From: Cerasicoccus arenae
Lineage (GTDB): Bacteria; Verrucomicrobiota; Verrucomicrobiia; Opitutales; Cerasicoccaceae
Direction of reading: 5' to 3'
Assembly (NCBI RefSeq): GCF_014651635.1
Contig: NZ_BMXG01000003.1
Location: 126,591-190,590 of the forward strand
DNA: 64,000 nucleotides
Position numbers and translations under genes: made by a program. Below the pieces are notes generated by a model. That model was not told the DNA's origin, searched no databases, and saw nothing but the letters and a program-made list of their open reading frames with translations. Shown in pieces: positions 42,247 through 51,524 of the stretch. Every line of letters begins with the position of its first letter. Within the stretch, counting starts at the first letter, position 1.

Positions 42247-43393
42247 ATGCAAATCGAAGCCGAAACCCGTTCTCAGATCGAAGAAATTACCCGTCGCGCG
42301 GGCCATTTGTGGAGGTATCTTTGACGTCGCGGCCAAGCAAACCCGTATTTCCGAACTCGAAGAAAAGATGAGCTCGGCTGGCTTCTGGGATGACCAGAAG
42401 GCCGCTCAGGTTGTCATTGCCGAGAGCAACCAGTGCAAGCAGATCATTGAGCCGCTTGTTAAGTTTAAGCCCAAGGTGGACGACCTGAATGCGCTCATTG
42501 AGCTTGTTGAGGAAGCTGAAGAGGCCGATGGAGCGGAATATCTTACCGAGCTTACTCGGATGACCGCAGAACTTTACGAGAAGGTGGACGAGCTGGAAAT
42601 CCAGTCGTTCCTCTCGGGGCCGATGGACCACAACAACGCCATCCTGTCCATCCAGGCAGGTGCCGGTGGCACCGAAAGCTGCGACTGGGCGGACATGCTT
42701 TACCGCATGTACACGCGCTGGGCCGAGCGCCGTGGGTTCAAAATCGAAGTCTTAGACCTGCAACAGGGTGAAGAAGCTGGTATCTCCGGTGCGAGCTTGC
42801 GCCTGGAGGGGCCGAATGCTTATGGCTACGCTAAGGCAGAACGCGGCGTCCACCGCCTCGTCCGCATCAGCCCATTTGACTCCAATAGCCGCCGCCACAC
42901 CTCGTTTTGTGCGGTGGACGTGGTGGCCGAAGTCAGCGACGACATCGACCTGGAAATCAAGCCGGACGAAATTCGCATCGACTTGCAACGCGCCAGCGGT
43001 GCCGGTGGCCAGCACGTTAACAAAACGGAGTCCGCTGTTCGCTTGACTCACTTGGCCACCAACATCGTTGTCTATTGCCAGAGCCAACGCTCCCAGCATA
43101 AGAACAAGGATCAGGCCATGCGACAGCTCAAGTCCAAGCTCTACGAGCTCAAGCTCGATGAGAAGCGGCAGGAAATGGAAAAATTCTACGGCGAAAAAGG
43201 CCAGATCGGCTGGGGAAACCAGATCCGCAGTTACGTTTTTCAGCCCTATCAGATGGTCAAAGACCTGCGCACTGGCGTGGAAACAGGCAACGTGCAAGCC
43301 GTCATGGATGGCGACCTTGACGCCTTCGTCAACGGCTGGCTCCGCGCCGGCTGCCCGCGCCAACGCAACAAGGACGTGCAGATCGAGGACTAG
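42247..43393 (+). CDS. prfB: Peptide chain release factor 2 (programmed +1 frameshift)
   Basis: RF2 recognises UGA and UAA stops. The first 25 codons run from ATG 42247 to CTT (42319-42321) and meet an in-frame TGA (42322-42324); translation must slip +1 to GAC (42323-42325) and continue in the second frame to 43393, giving about 381 residues. Visible motifs are the [15 protein letters not shown] segment with the tripeptide SPF for stop recognition, and [18 protein letters not shown] with the GGQ peptide-release loop. The N-terminal helical domain ([16 protein letters not shown]) is complete. The first-frame start is short but conserved in this gene family. It follows the rhomboid gene by about 50 bp. 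Confidence 0.97.
42311..42325 (+). promoter_or_regulatory. prfB programmed frameshift site
   Basis: GGAGG (42311-42315) acts as the internal Shine-Dalgarno, followed by TAT, then the slippery CTT and TGA C. This is the classical RF2 autoregulation site: low RF2 levels stall at the poor UGA-C stop and favour the +1 shift. Confidence 0.95.
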
Positions 43394-43620
43394 GCCGCTA
43401 CAGATACCATCCAGTCGATGCCGAACTGGTCCTTGAGCATCCCGAAGCAGGGTGACCAGAAGGTCTTGCCAAGTGGCATCTCCACCTTGCCGCCATCTTG
43501 GAGCAGGGCGTTGAAGCATTGGGCGACCTCGGCTTCCGTGGGGAGTGAGATCGAGAGGGAAAAGCCTGCAAATTTCGCCCCGACCTCGCAACCGTCTGAG
43601 GCTTCTTCCGTCCTGTTCAC
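43390..43620 (-). pseudogene. Truncated PhnB-like VOC domain protein
   Basis: Only about 76 residues remain. They match the second half of PhnB-like (glyoxalase superfamily) proteins: FSLSISLPTEAEVAQCFNAL, GGKVEMPLGKTFW, CFGMLKDQFGIDWMV. The usual first half of about 65-70 residues, with its own metal and substrate sites, is missing upstream of the GTG at 43620. It may still be translated from that GTG, but it is better seen as a decaying relic. It is convergent with prfB, overlapping its stop by a few bases. Confidence 0.7.
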
Positions 43621-43676
43621 TTTTAATGGGGCTAATCCGCTAGTGTTGAAAGAAGTTATTAGGGCATTGAACCTAG

Positions 43677-45893
43677 ATGGATTGTAGTATTGGCTTAGAT
43701 CAATCTATACCATTTAGCATGGCATCACGAATTTGGGGCACAGATAATTTCTGCCGAGTCATCGTATTTATACTGGGCTTGGGGGCTGTGTTTTTGATGA
43801 GTGCCATCACTGCTCTAGCTGATGATTCGGACTTGCCCACGCACAAGCATGAATCAATCAAGGTTCAGTTGAAATGGCGCCATCAGTTTCAATTTGCGGG
43901 TTTCTACACTGCGCTTGAAAAGGGCTACTACGACGATGTCGGCTTGGATGTTGAATTGATTGAGGGAGGGCCTGAAATTAATCCAGAGGAAGTCGTGCTG
44001 ATGGGCGATGCTGATTTTGGTGTTGGCACGCCGGAGGTTCTTCTTTCCTTTGCCGCGGGTAAACCAATCGTTGTTTTAGGGGTGATTTTTCAGCATTCGC
44101 CTTACTCATTTCTCGTAACCAATGAATCCGGCATTGATGATATCAATGATCTCGTTGGTCGCAGTGTGATGATAGAGACGCAGGCAAGTGAACTTTATGC
44201 CTATCTAAAACGTGAGAAGGTGCCCACTGAGATGTTAACCATCCTGCCGCATACACAATCGGTGGATGACCTCGTTAGCGGCAAAGTGGGGGCGATTTCG
44301 GCCTACTCATCCACAGAGCCTTATTTTTTAGAGGCGGTTGGCGTGCCTTATAAAGTTTTTAATCCACGTTCCAGTGGGATCGATTTTTACGGTGACTGCA
44401 TCTTCACCACGGAGCATTTGCTCAATGAGAACCCTGATTTGGTGAAGCGATTCTATTCGGCGACGATCAAGGGCTGGGAATACGCGATGGATCATCCGGA
44501 GGAGGCGATTGATTTGATTTTGGAAGAGTGGCCCACTCAATCGAGCCGAGAGGCATTAAGGTTTGAGTCGGAGAAAATGGAAGAGCTGATGCATACCGAG
44601 CTGATTCCCATTGGGTATATGTATGCGGGGCGGTGGGAGCACATTCGTGATACCTACATTGAGTTGGGTATGCTTGATGAAGCCATCTCCCTCGACGGCT
44701 TTCTCTATGATGCCGATCCTCATCCGGACACGAAAGGGCTTTACTGGTTGCTTGGGGGGACACTTTTAACAGCCGGTATTGCATTGGTCATTTTATTCCC
44801 GATTTGGAAACTGAATAAGCGCCTGCGCAAGGAGGTCGTCGAGCATCAGCGGACGGCGGCTTTGCTCATTGAAGCCAAGGAGCAGGCCGAAAAAGCAAAT
44901 CAGGCCAAACGGCAGTTTGTGGCGCAAGTCAGCCATGATTTACGCACGCCGCTCAATTGCATTCTCGGTTTTTCTGAGCTCATGCATGATGATGAGAAAG
45001 ACATTGAGCGCCGCAGTTATTTGTCTTCGATTAATTCGGCTGGTAAGGGGCTACTTTCGCTCGTGGATGAATTGCTTCACATCGATCGGATTGAATCCGG
45101 CAGGGTCGAACTCGACAGTATTGATTTCATTATCGATGATGTACTGGACTCGCTGGTCGAACTACTGTCTCCCACCGCCGAGAGTAAGGGGGTCGAATTG
45201 GTTACCTGCGTCGAAAAACCGTTTCAGGGAAACATGGTTGGGGATGCAGAGAAGCTTCGTCAGATCCTTTTGAACCTGGTGGGCAATGCGATTAAGTTTA
45301 CCGAAGCGGGATATGTCTCAATTCGTATCGAACAGGGGGCTCCCGGTTGGGCCAATATACGCATTGCGGACTCGGGCCCAGGCATTCCAAGCGATATTAT
45401 TGGCGGCATTTTCGAGCCATTTGTGCGCGCAAATAATATCCGGCATAAAGATGGTTGTGGCTTGGGCTTAACGATTGTTCATCGCTTGGCTATTGCGATG
45501 GGAGGGACGATTACGGCGGATAATACAGATCAGGGCGCGGTTTTTGTCCTATCGCTTCCAATGGCTGTGGACTCGCCAAAAAGCCTGTCCGATTTGTCAC
45601 CATTCAGGGACTTTCAAGGAATGGAGGTGGCGGTTGCTCTAGGTGAGAATGTTCGTGCGGAGTCAGCCATTGCAAATCTCTTAAGCCTTGGGGCCAACGT
45701 GAGCAACTTCAGCGAAAACCCCAACGCGTTGATTGATTGTCAGATTTTGATCACCGACAAAGACCATCAAGGTAAGGCTGCGATTGATCAATTTTTAAAG
45801 CAGAAAAAGCCGGTTGTATTGATAATCCGGAATCATCCAATGATGACCCGCCGGTTTCTTGCGCGTTACATACTCGAAGCTGGATGCAACTGA
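43677..45893 (+). CDS. Sensor histidine kinase with NMT1/THI5-like binding domain
   Basis: A 738-residue protein. After an N-terminal membrane helix (about 27-48) comes a periplasmic NMT1/THI5-like substrate-binding domain (about 60-285: VQLKWRHQFQFAGFYTALEKG, VLGVIFQHSPY, SAYSSTEPYFLE), as used by ABC importers for thiamine precursors and similar compounds. A second helix (about 358-380), a HisKA domain with SHDLRTPLN (His near 420) and a HATPase (LVGNAIKFTEAG, DSGPGI, GCGLGLTIV) follow. The last 110 residues look like a receiver that lost its acidic pair (VAVALGENV). It resembles fused binding-protein kinases; no response regulator is adjacent. ATG 43719 is an alternative start. Confidence 0.88.
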   Translation: MDCSIGLDQSIPFSMASRIWGTDNFCRVIVFILGLGAVFLMSAITALADDSDLPTHKHESIKVQLKWRHQFQFAGFYTALEKGYYDDVGLDVELIEGGPEINPEEVVLMGDADFGVGTPEVLLSFAAGKPIVVLGVIFQHSPYSFLVTNESGIDDINDLVGRSVMIETQASELYAYLKREKVPTEMLTILPHTQSVDDLVSGKVGAISAYSSTEPYFLEAVGVPYKVFNPRSSGIDFYGDCIFTTEHLLNENPDLVKRFYSATIKGWEYAMDHPEEAIDLILEEWPTQSSREALRFESEKMEELMHTELIPIGYMYAGRWEHIRDTYIELGMLDEAISLDGFLYDADPHPDTKGLYWLLGGTLLTAGIALVILFPIWKLNKRLRKEVVEHQRTAALLIEAKEQAEKANQAKRQFVAQVSHDLRTPLNCILGFSELMHDDEKDIERRSYLSSINSAGKGLLSLVDELLHIDRIESGRVELDSIDFIIDDVLDSLVELLSPTAESKGVELVTCVEKPFQGNMVGDAEKLRQILLNLVGNAIKFTEAGYVSIRIEQGAPGWANIRIADSGPGIPSDIIGGIFEPFVRANNIRHKDGCGLGLTIVHRLAIAMGGTITADNTDQGAVFVLSLPMAVDSPKSLSDLSPFRDFQGMEVAVALGENVRAESAIANLLSLGANVSNFSENPNALIDCQILITDKDHQGKAAIDQFLKQKKPVVLIIRNHPMMTRRFLARYILEAGCN

Positions 45894-45901
45894 CGGATTT
45901 G

Positions 45902-45912
45902 CCCCCCCCCCC
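45902..45912 (+). repeat. C11 tract after the sensor kinase gene
   Basis: Eleven consecutive C begin 9 bases after the kinase stop codon. This is the longest homopolymer seen in the window. It lies outside the present coding sequence, in the 118-bp gap before obgE. Confidence 0.85.
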
Positions 45913-46011
45913 TCAACGAAACCAGATCTGAAAATTGAGTCCCCAGCTGATTCGTTACGGACGCAATCGCCGTGATTGACTTCAGGCCCGCGCCACAACG
46001 TAATAGGCGGA

Positions 46012-47019
46012 ATGTTTGTCGACGAAGTCAAAGTTAAGCTTAAAGCGGGAGATGGTGGTAATGGTTGCCTGAGCTTCCGCCGTGAGAAGTATGAACCTCG
46101 GGGTGGCCCCAACGGGGGGAACGGTGGGCGCGGCGGCGATGTTGTGCTCGTGGGGGACGAAAACACCACGGACTTGGTTGATTACAAGTTTATGCCACAC
46201 GCCACTGCTCAGAATGGTGAGCCCGGACGGGGTGCCGACCAACATGGGGCTTCGGGTGACGATAAACGCCTGCGCCTCCCCTTGGGCGTGCAAGTCTATG
46301 ACACTATTAGTGGTCAGATGGTCTGCGAGTTGCTCGAACACGGCCAGGAGATCATTTTGCTCAATGGAGGACGCGGCGGTCTGGGCAATCAGGTCTTTAA
46401 GTCATCCGTTAATCAGGCTCCACGCAAAATCACACCCGGTAAGCCTGGAGAAGAGGGTGAATATCGCCTAGAACTCAAAACCATCGCTGATTGCGGCTTG
46501 GTCGGCTTTCCCAATGCAGGCAAATCGTCCATCATGGGCCTGATGACCAAGAATCACCCGAAGATTGGCCATTATGCTTTTACCACGCTCCAGCCGAGTG
46601 TTGGCGTGCTTGAGTTCCCAGAGACTTACGAGCGTCTGACGATTGCGGACATTCCGGGTCTTATTGAAGGCGCGCATGAAAATAAAGGCCTCGGGCATCG
46701 GTTTCTCCGTCACATTGAGCGCTGCCGGATGCTCCTGTTCATGATAGACATGGCCGGAGAAGAAAACCGTGATCCGCTTGAGGATTATGCCATGCTTTGC
46801 AATGAGCTAGAGCTTTACCAAGAAGACCTCAAGGATCGCGCCCGCATCATTATCGCCAACAAAATAGACGAGCAGCCTGCCGCAGGAGACAACTTGAAAC
46901 GCTTTCGCGCTGCCCACCCAGACCTTAAGGTTATTCCGATTTCCTGTCTGAGCGAAGAAGGCGTCTCAGAGCTGCGCGATGCACTCTACAACGCAATTAT
47001 CAGCTCGGCTGCGGAGTAA
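46012..47019 (+). CDS. obgE: GTPase Obg
   Basis: A 335-residue ribosome-associated GTPase, starting at ATG 46012 (MFVDEVKVKLKAGDGG). The glycine-rich Obg fold (GGPNGGNGGRGGDV) is followed by the G domain with G1 GFPNAGKSS, switch region TLQPSVGVL, G3 DIPGLIEGAH and G4 IIANKIDE. The optional C-terminal OCT domain is absent, which is common. It acts in 50S subunit assembly and stress control. The earlier in-frame start at 45976 is not needed. It stands about 120 bp after the sensor kinase and 150 bp before trpD. Confidence 0.97.
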   Translation: MFVDEVKVKLKAGDGGNGCLSFRREKYEPRGGPNGGNGGRGGDVVLVGDENTTDLVDYKFMPHATAQNGEPGRGADQHGASGDDKRLRLPLGVQVYDTISGQMVCELLEHGQEIILLNGGRGGLGNQVFKSSVNQAPRKITPGKPGEEGEYRLELKTIADCGLVGFPNAGKSSIMGLMTKNHPKIGHYAFTTLQPSVGVLEFPETYERLTIADIPGLIEGAHENKGLGHRFLRHIERCRMLLFMIDMAGEENRDPLEDYAMLCNELELYQEDLKDRARIIIANKIDEQPAAGDNLKRFRAAHPDLKVIPISCLSEEGVSELRDALYNAIISSAAE

Positions 47020-47168
47020 GATCCCATGTTGAACAGAGACGTGCCTCGTAGCCATAATTTTGAGAAATGAACGTCGCGGACATTCAACTGAGGATGCTCC
47101 TGTCGCGCTTCTAGGGGATTTTTGGCTTGTGGCCGGTTGCGGCAAGACGATAACTCTTTTTCATCTGT

Positions 47169-48245
47169 ATGTCTGATGCGATCTTAACCGACCTAACCGT
47201 TCTTGCGACTTCAAGCGAAGGATTGTCTGCGTCAGACGCCCATCAAGCGGCTCATCAGCTGGCTTCGCCCAAAGTGGGAGCCGAAGCTAAGGCAGCGCTA
47301 CTCACCGCAATGAATGAACGCGGGGAAACGTCCGTCGAGCTGGCAGCCTTTGCCGCAGCCTTCCGCGATTTGGCCCGTGACCCTGGTCTAGGTAGTATGG
47401 CTGAGCGGGCGATTGACATCGTAGGCACGGGTGGGGACAAGTCCGGCAGCTTTAATATTTCGACGACATCGGCCTTCGTTGTAGCGGCCGCAGGGGTGAC
47501 CGTCCTCAAGCATGGCAACCGATCCATCACCTCCAACTGTGGCAGTGCGGACTTGCTTGCGGTGCTGGGGGTGGATCTAGAGGCGACGTTGCCAACCATC
47601 CGTCATTCGGCAGAGGAACTTAATTTCGCGTTCTTTTTTGCCCCTGCATTTCACCCAGCGTTCAAGGAGATCATGCCTGTGCGCAAGGCGTTGGCAGAAA
47701 CGGGTCGTCGCACGATTTTCAACCTGCTGGGGCCATTAATTAACCCCGCTCGCCCTGCGCATCAACTGCTCGGCGTCTATCCGGCAAGATGGGTGGAACC
47801 TGTCGCCCATGCTCTGGACGCAGTAGGCTTGAAGAGCGGGCTGGTGGTCCATTGTGATCTGGGTGAAGGCGCTGGAATGGACGAATTTTCGACAGCAGGC
47901 GTGAATCTAGCGGCAGGCGCTGGTCGCTTGGGCCCAGATGGAGAAGGCGTTCGTTGGACGGGGGAGGCCCCGTTGCCTCTAGCGAAGCTTGGCCTAGAGC
48001 CTGCGCCAATGAGTGATCTGAAGGGCGGGGATCTTAACCAAAACCTAGCCATCCTAGAAAAACTGATGGCTGGCAAAGCACCTAAGGGCTTGGAAGACAC
48101 TGTTAGCTTAAATGCTGGCGCTGCGCTTTGGGTGGCTGGGCGTTGTAGCACCTTGGAAGAAGGCCTCGAGGTGGCGCGGGAGATTATGGTCGGCGGTGCC
48201 TTACGCCGCTGGCTTACACAGCTCAGGGAGTTTTACGCGGGATGA
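47169..48245 (+). CDS. trpD: Anthranilate phosphoribosyltransferase
   Basis: A 358-residue enzyme of tryptophan synthesis joining anthranilate to PRPP. The substrate and PRPP-binding segments are GTGGDKSGSFNISTTSAFV, KHGNRSITSNCGSADLL, and FFFAPAFHPAFKEI with LLGPLINPARP. Helical N-terminal and alpha/beta C-terminal domains are complete. It is encoded away from other trp genes and overlaps glmM by 4 bp, an odd pairing. I looked for a leader peptide with tandem Trp codons in the 149-bp gap upstream and did not find one. Confidence 0.96.
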   Translation: MSDAILTDLTVLATSSEGLSASDAHQAAHQLASPKVGAEAKAALLTAMNERGETSVELAAFAAAFRDLARDPGLGSMAERAIDIVGTGGDKSGSFNISTTSAFVVAAAGVTVLKHGNRSITSNCGSADLLAVLGVDLEATLPTIRHSAEELNFAFFFAPAFHPAFKEIMPVRKALAETGRRTIFNLLGPLINPARPAHQLLGVYPARWVEPVAHALDAVGLKSGLVVHCDLGEGAGMDEFSTAGVNLAAGAGRLGPDGEGVRWTGEAPLPLAKLGLEPAPMSDLKGGDLNQNLAILEKLMAGKAPKGLEDTVSLNAGAALWVAGRCSTLEEGLEVAREIMVGGALRRWLTQLREFYAG

Positions 48246-49594
48246 AATTGAAGTATTTTGGCACTGATGGAATTCGTGGCAAGGTGGGGGGCGATGTGCT
48301 CACCCACGAGTTTGTGCGCCGCGCTGCCTATGGCATCTCAGCGTTTATGCGTAAGCACAACCAGGCGAAGCCGATCACGGTCGTCATTGGCCGCGACACT
48401 CGGGCATCGGGCGTGGAGCTGGAGGCCCTGTTGTGCGAAGCCCTGTGCCAAGACCACATCCATGTGATCCGACTCGGGGTGCTCCCAACGCCCGGGGTCT
48501 CAATGAGCCTGCGGGATTTGCATGCTGATCTTGGCGTGGCGATCACCGCCTCGCACAACCCGGCTTCGGACAACGGGTTGAAGTTTTTCGACAATCGCGG
48601 GCTGAAATTTTCTGAGCAAGCCGAGGCCGAAATCGAGCGCTTCATTGATGCGGCAGTCATCAAAACCCCTGATGTAAACAACGATTGCGGCCATGACTAC
48701 GATGGCAGCGCGTTTTATATTAACGTCCTGCGCTCGTTGATGCATCAGGATTGCCTGAAGGGCTGGAAGGTTGTTGTGGACACGGCTAATGGCGCGACGA
48801 CAACGACGACGCCCGCTGTTTTCCGGCATTTTGGGGCGGAAATTATCCAACTCGGCGCGGAGCCTGATGGCCAGAATATCAATGAGGGTGTGGGCAGCGA
48901 ATGCCCGGACAAGCTTGCTGCGGCAGTCAAAAAACACGGTGCTCGCCTTGGCGTGGCGCACGATGGCGACGGTGATCGTTTAGTGATTTGTGACGAGCTG
49001 GGGCGCATTGTTCATGGGGATCAGTTGCTCGGCGTTCTTGGGCTTTATGGCATCAAAACCGGCCGTTTGCGCAAGAAAACTGTCATCGCGACGGTGCATA
49101 GTAATATGGGGCTGGACCGTGCTATCGCGCAGGCTGGCGGCAAGGTAGAGCGGGTGGATGTGGGTGACCGCAACGTCTTGCACCGCATGCTGGAAGGGGA
49201 TTTCAACTTTGGCGGCGAGTCTTCAGGGCACATTATTTTTCGTGATTATTCGGTGGCTGGAGACGGCCTGCTGGCGGCGATTCAGCTGCTCTCAATGCTC
49301 TTGGAAACGAAGTTGCCGCTCTCTGAGCATGTGAAAGCGGTGGAGCTTTTTCCGCAGCTTACGCGCAACCTGAAGGTCGCTGAGAAGCGTCCATTGGCCG
49401 ATTGTCCAAGCTTGAGCAAGGCCATTGCTGAGCTGGATGAGGGCCTTGCGGGGCGGGGGCGTATCCTCGTTCGCTATAGTGGCACGGAGCCGAAATTACG
49501 CCTGTTGGCGGAGGCCGAAACCGACGCAATCGCGGCGGAAACCATCGAAAAATTAGAAGCCGCCGCTCGGGTGGATTTGGACGTCCTGAACTAA
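48242..49594 (+). CDS. glmM: Phosphoglucosamine mutase
   Basis: A 450-residue alpha-D-phosphohexomutase converting glucosamine-6-phosphate to glucosamine-1-phosphate for UDP-GlcNAc, thus peptidoglycan and surface glycans. Key segments: YFGTDGIRGKVG at the N-terminus, the phosphoserine loop TASHNPASDNG, the metal loop DGDGDR, the sugar loop GGESSGHIIF and the phosphate-binding RYSGTEPKLR. The ATG overlaps the trpD stop by 4 bp. An intrinsic terminator follows about 25 bp downstream. Confidence 0.97.
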   Translation: MKLKYFGTDGIRGKVGGDVLTHEFVRRAAYGISAFMRKHNQAKPITVVIGRDTRASGVELEALLCEALCQDHIHVIRLGVLPTPGVSMSLRDLHADLGVAITASHNPASDNGLKFFDNRGLKFSEQAEAEIERFIDAAVIKTPDVNNDCGHDYDGSAFYINVLRSLMHQDCLKGWKVVVDTANGATTTTTPAVFRHFGAEIIQLGAEPDGQNINEGVGSECPDKLAAAVKKHGARLGVAHDGDGDRLVICDELGRIVHGDQLLGVLGLYGIKTGRLRKKTVIATVHSNMGLDRAIAQAGGKVERVDVGDRNVLHRMLEGDFNFGGESSGHIIFRDYSVAGDGLLAAIQLLSMLLETKLPLSEHVKAVELFPQLTRNLKVAEKRPLADCPSLSKAIAELDEGLAGRGRILVRYSGTEPKLRLLAEAETDAIAAETIEKLEAAARVDLDVLN

Positions 49595-49618
49595 TCCTCG
49601 TTTGTTGAGGGGGGGTAT

Positions 49619-49641
49619 TGGCCAGATTTTGGCCATTTTTT
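49619..49641 (+). terminator. Intrinsic terminator of glmM
   Basis: TGGCCA (49619-49624) pairs with TGGCCA (49630-49635), which is self-complementary, around a five-base loop, and six T follow (49636-49641). Confidence 0.75.
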
Positions 49642-49676
49642 AATGCAAGTCATTGAATGACAAGTTCATGTGCGAT

Positions 49677-49790
49677 TTTCGCCAAAAAATGCTATTAAAA
49701 AATACTGATACTTTTATGTCCCATTTGGAGGGCAAGCTCGGACAAAAATGTAATAAAAGTATCAGTCCTTGCGAATAGCGGTTGGCGAAA
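49677..49790. repeat. 114-bp imperfect palindrome (MITE-like)
   Basis: Three nested arm pairs are seen. TTTCGCCAA (49677-49685) pairs with TTGGCGAAA (49782-49790). GCTATT (49691-49696) pairs with AATAGC (49774-49779). A perfect 14-bp arm ACTGATACTTTTAT (49704-49717) pairs with ATAAAAGTATCAGT (49753-49766). A 35-bp centre separates the inner arms. It is AT-rich, lies wholly between glmM and the antiporter gene, and carries no open frame. It could be a miniature inverted-repeat element or a structured RNA. Confidence 0.75.
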
Positions 49791-49862
49791 TGGGCGGATT
49801 TCGTGGGCGGATTTGTTTCCGGCGCTTGCGTTTTGGGCAAATCGGGCGAGCATGCGTGACCA

Positions 49863-51524
49863 ATGGCTAATGCTGCGCAGACCGATTCTGTATCGACGGC
49901 CCGGTGGGGTGTGGCGGCGGCATTGTGGGGCGTAAGTTGGCCGCTGGGGTGGTTTATGGGCGGCGAATCGGGGGCATTGCTCCCGGCAATTTGGCCAAGC
50001 ATTGTCGCGCTGGGCGTGGTTTATTTAACGCGACAAGCCCTGTTGGGGTTGGTGGCTGGGGCCATCGCGGGCGCGATCATTCTCACCAACGGCCAACCCT
50101 GGGCGGCGTTTTTGTCACTTATGGGTGACTATTTTGCGCCGCACTTCACGAACGAATGGAAAATGAGCGCCGTGGCCTTCACGCTGTTGCTGGGCGGGTT
50201 TGCGGCGGTGCTGGAGCGCAGTGGCGGGCTGGAGTATTTTCTCCGTCGCTACCTGCTGCGTGGCGGGGAAAGCCCGACGCGGTTGCAGGCGGGCGCGGCG
50301 GGTCTTGGGCTGGTGTGTTTCTTTGACGGTCTCGCCAACAGCGTGCTTGTTGGGCGGCTCGTGAGCCCCTTGGCGGACCGGCACGGCGTGTCCCGCGTCA
50401 AGCTGGCCTACATCGCGGATTCCACCAGCTCTGCGGTGGCCTGCGTGGCGTTTCTCTCGACGTGGATTGCCTATCAGCTGTCAATGATTCGCGATGGATT
50501 TGCCCAGATTGGCGAGGAGGCGAATCCCTACGCGTGGTTCCTGCGTTCGCTGCCGTATAACTACTATTGCTGGTTCACGTTGCTGCTGGTGGGGCTGGTG
50601 ATTTTCCGTCAATTCAACCCCGGCCCAATAGGCACCTACGAACGCGCGGCGCGGGAAAAAGTCGGGCAGGGCGACGCGGTGGCGGAGACTTCGACGGCAA
50701 CTTCGGGCGGGCTGATCCTCTGCGTTATTGGCTTGGCGACCTTATTTTTCTCCCTGTTGATCGGTCTTTACGGCTTCGGCCTGCCCAGCGCTGAGGGCGA
50801 TGCGGCAGCCTATTTCCCCATCACCGCTGACAAGCTAACGGCGGCCTTTGGGAGTCAAGCTGGAGCCTTCGTGCTGGTCTTTGGCGGGGTGATGGCGTCC
50901 GTGTCGGCGCTCGTGCTGTTTCCGGTCAGCGGGCGATCCTACGCCAAGGGGGCGCGGGCCTACGGGCAAGGCGTCAAGCACCTGCTGGCCCCCGTAATGA
51001 TCCTCGTTGGCGCGTGGATGCTCAGCTCGACGCTCTCCTCGCTTGGGACTGGAAAACTGCTCGGCGACCTCGTGGGCCAATGGGCACCACTGAGCTTGAT
51101 CCCCGTGCTGATCTTCCTGTTCGGCGCGGTGATTTCCTTTTCCACCGGCACATCGTGGGGCACGATGGGCATCTTGATGCCACTGGCGATCCCGCTGATT
51201 GCCAACCATCCGGGCGCGGCGGGCATCGATCTCACACCATTTTACGCGGCGGCGGTGGGCGCGGTCTTCAGTGGGGCGGTCTTTGGCGACCATTGCTCCC
51301 CGATCAGCGACACGACAATCGTCAGCGCAATTTCCTGCGATGTTTCCCCGCACGACCACGTCCGCACGCAGTTGCCCTTCGCATTACTATCGGCGCTGAC
51401 GGCGGCGTTAGTGGGCTTCCTGCCCGTGGGCTTCGGAACCTCGCCCTGGATCGGCCTACTGCTGGGCGCCTTGGTCTTAATCGGGGCAACTTTCCTCTGG
51501 CCCGTTAGGCGAGTCGGGGCGTGA
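49863..51524 (+). CDS. NhaC family Na+/H+ antiporter
   Basis: A 553-residue membrane transporter with about 12 helices. Signature segments of the NhaC family include FFDGLANSVLVGRL, YIADSTSSAVACVAFLSTW, STGTSWGTMGILMP and GAVFGDHCSPISDTTIVSA. It would exchange Na+ (or an organic acid) for protons at the inner membrane and help in salt or pH tolerance. Its substrate may not be Na+ in all members. It is monocistronic; the 114-bp palindrome lies about 70 bp upstream of the start and could affect expression. Confidence 0.93.
   Translation: MANAAQTDSVSTARWGVAAALWGVSWPLGWFMGGESGALLPAIWPSIVALGVVYLTRQALLGLVAGAIAGAIILTNGQPWAAFLSLMGDYFAPHFTNEWKMSAVAFTLLLGGFAAVLERSGGLEYFLRRYLLRGGESPTRLQAGAAGLGLVCFFDGLANSVLVGRLVSPLADRHGVSRVKLAYIADSTSSAVACVAFLSTWIAYQLSMIRDGFAQIGEEANPYAWFLRSLPYNYYCWFTLLLVGLVIFRQFNPGPIGTYERAAREKVGQGDAVAETSTATSGGLILCVIGLATLFFSLLIGLYGFGLPSAEGDAAAYFPITADKLTAAFGSQAGAFVLVFGGVMASVSALVLFPVSGRSYAKGARAYGQGVKHLLAPVMILVGAWMLSSTLSSLGTGKLLGDLVGQWAPLSLIPVLIFLFGAVISFSTGTSWGTMGILMPLAIPLIANHPGAAGIDLTPFYAAAVGAVFSGAVFGDHCSPISDTTIVSAISCDVSPHDHVRTQLPFALLSALTAALVGFLPVGFGTSPWIGLLLGALVLIGATFLWPVRRVGA

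Noticed and set aside
47020-47168. Trp leader peptide or attenuator before trpD
   Set aside because: No tandem Trp codons or terminator/antiterminator hairpins were seen.
49606-49615. Short G tract after glmM as a phase-variable site
   Set aside because: It is only seven or so bases long and lies outside coding sequence.
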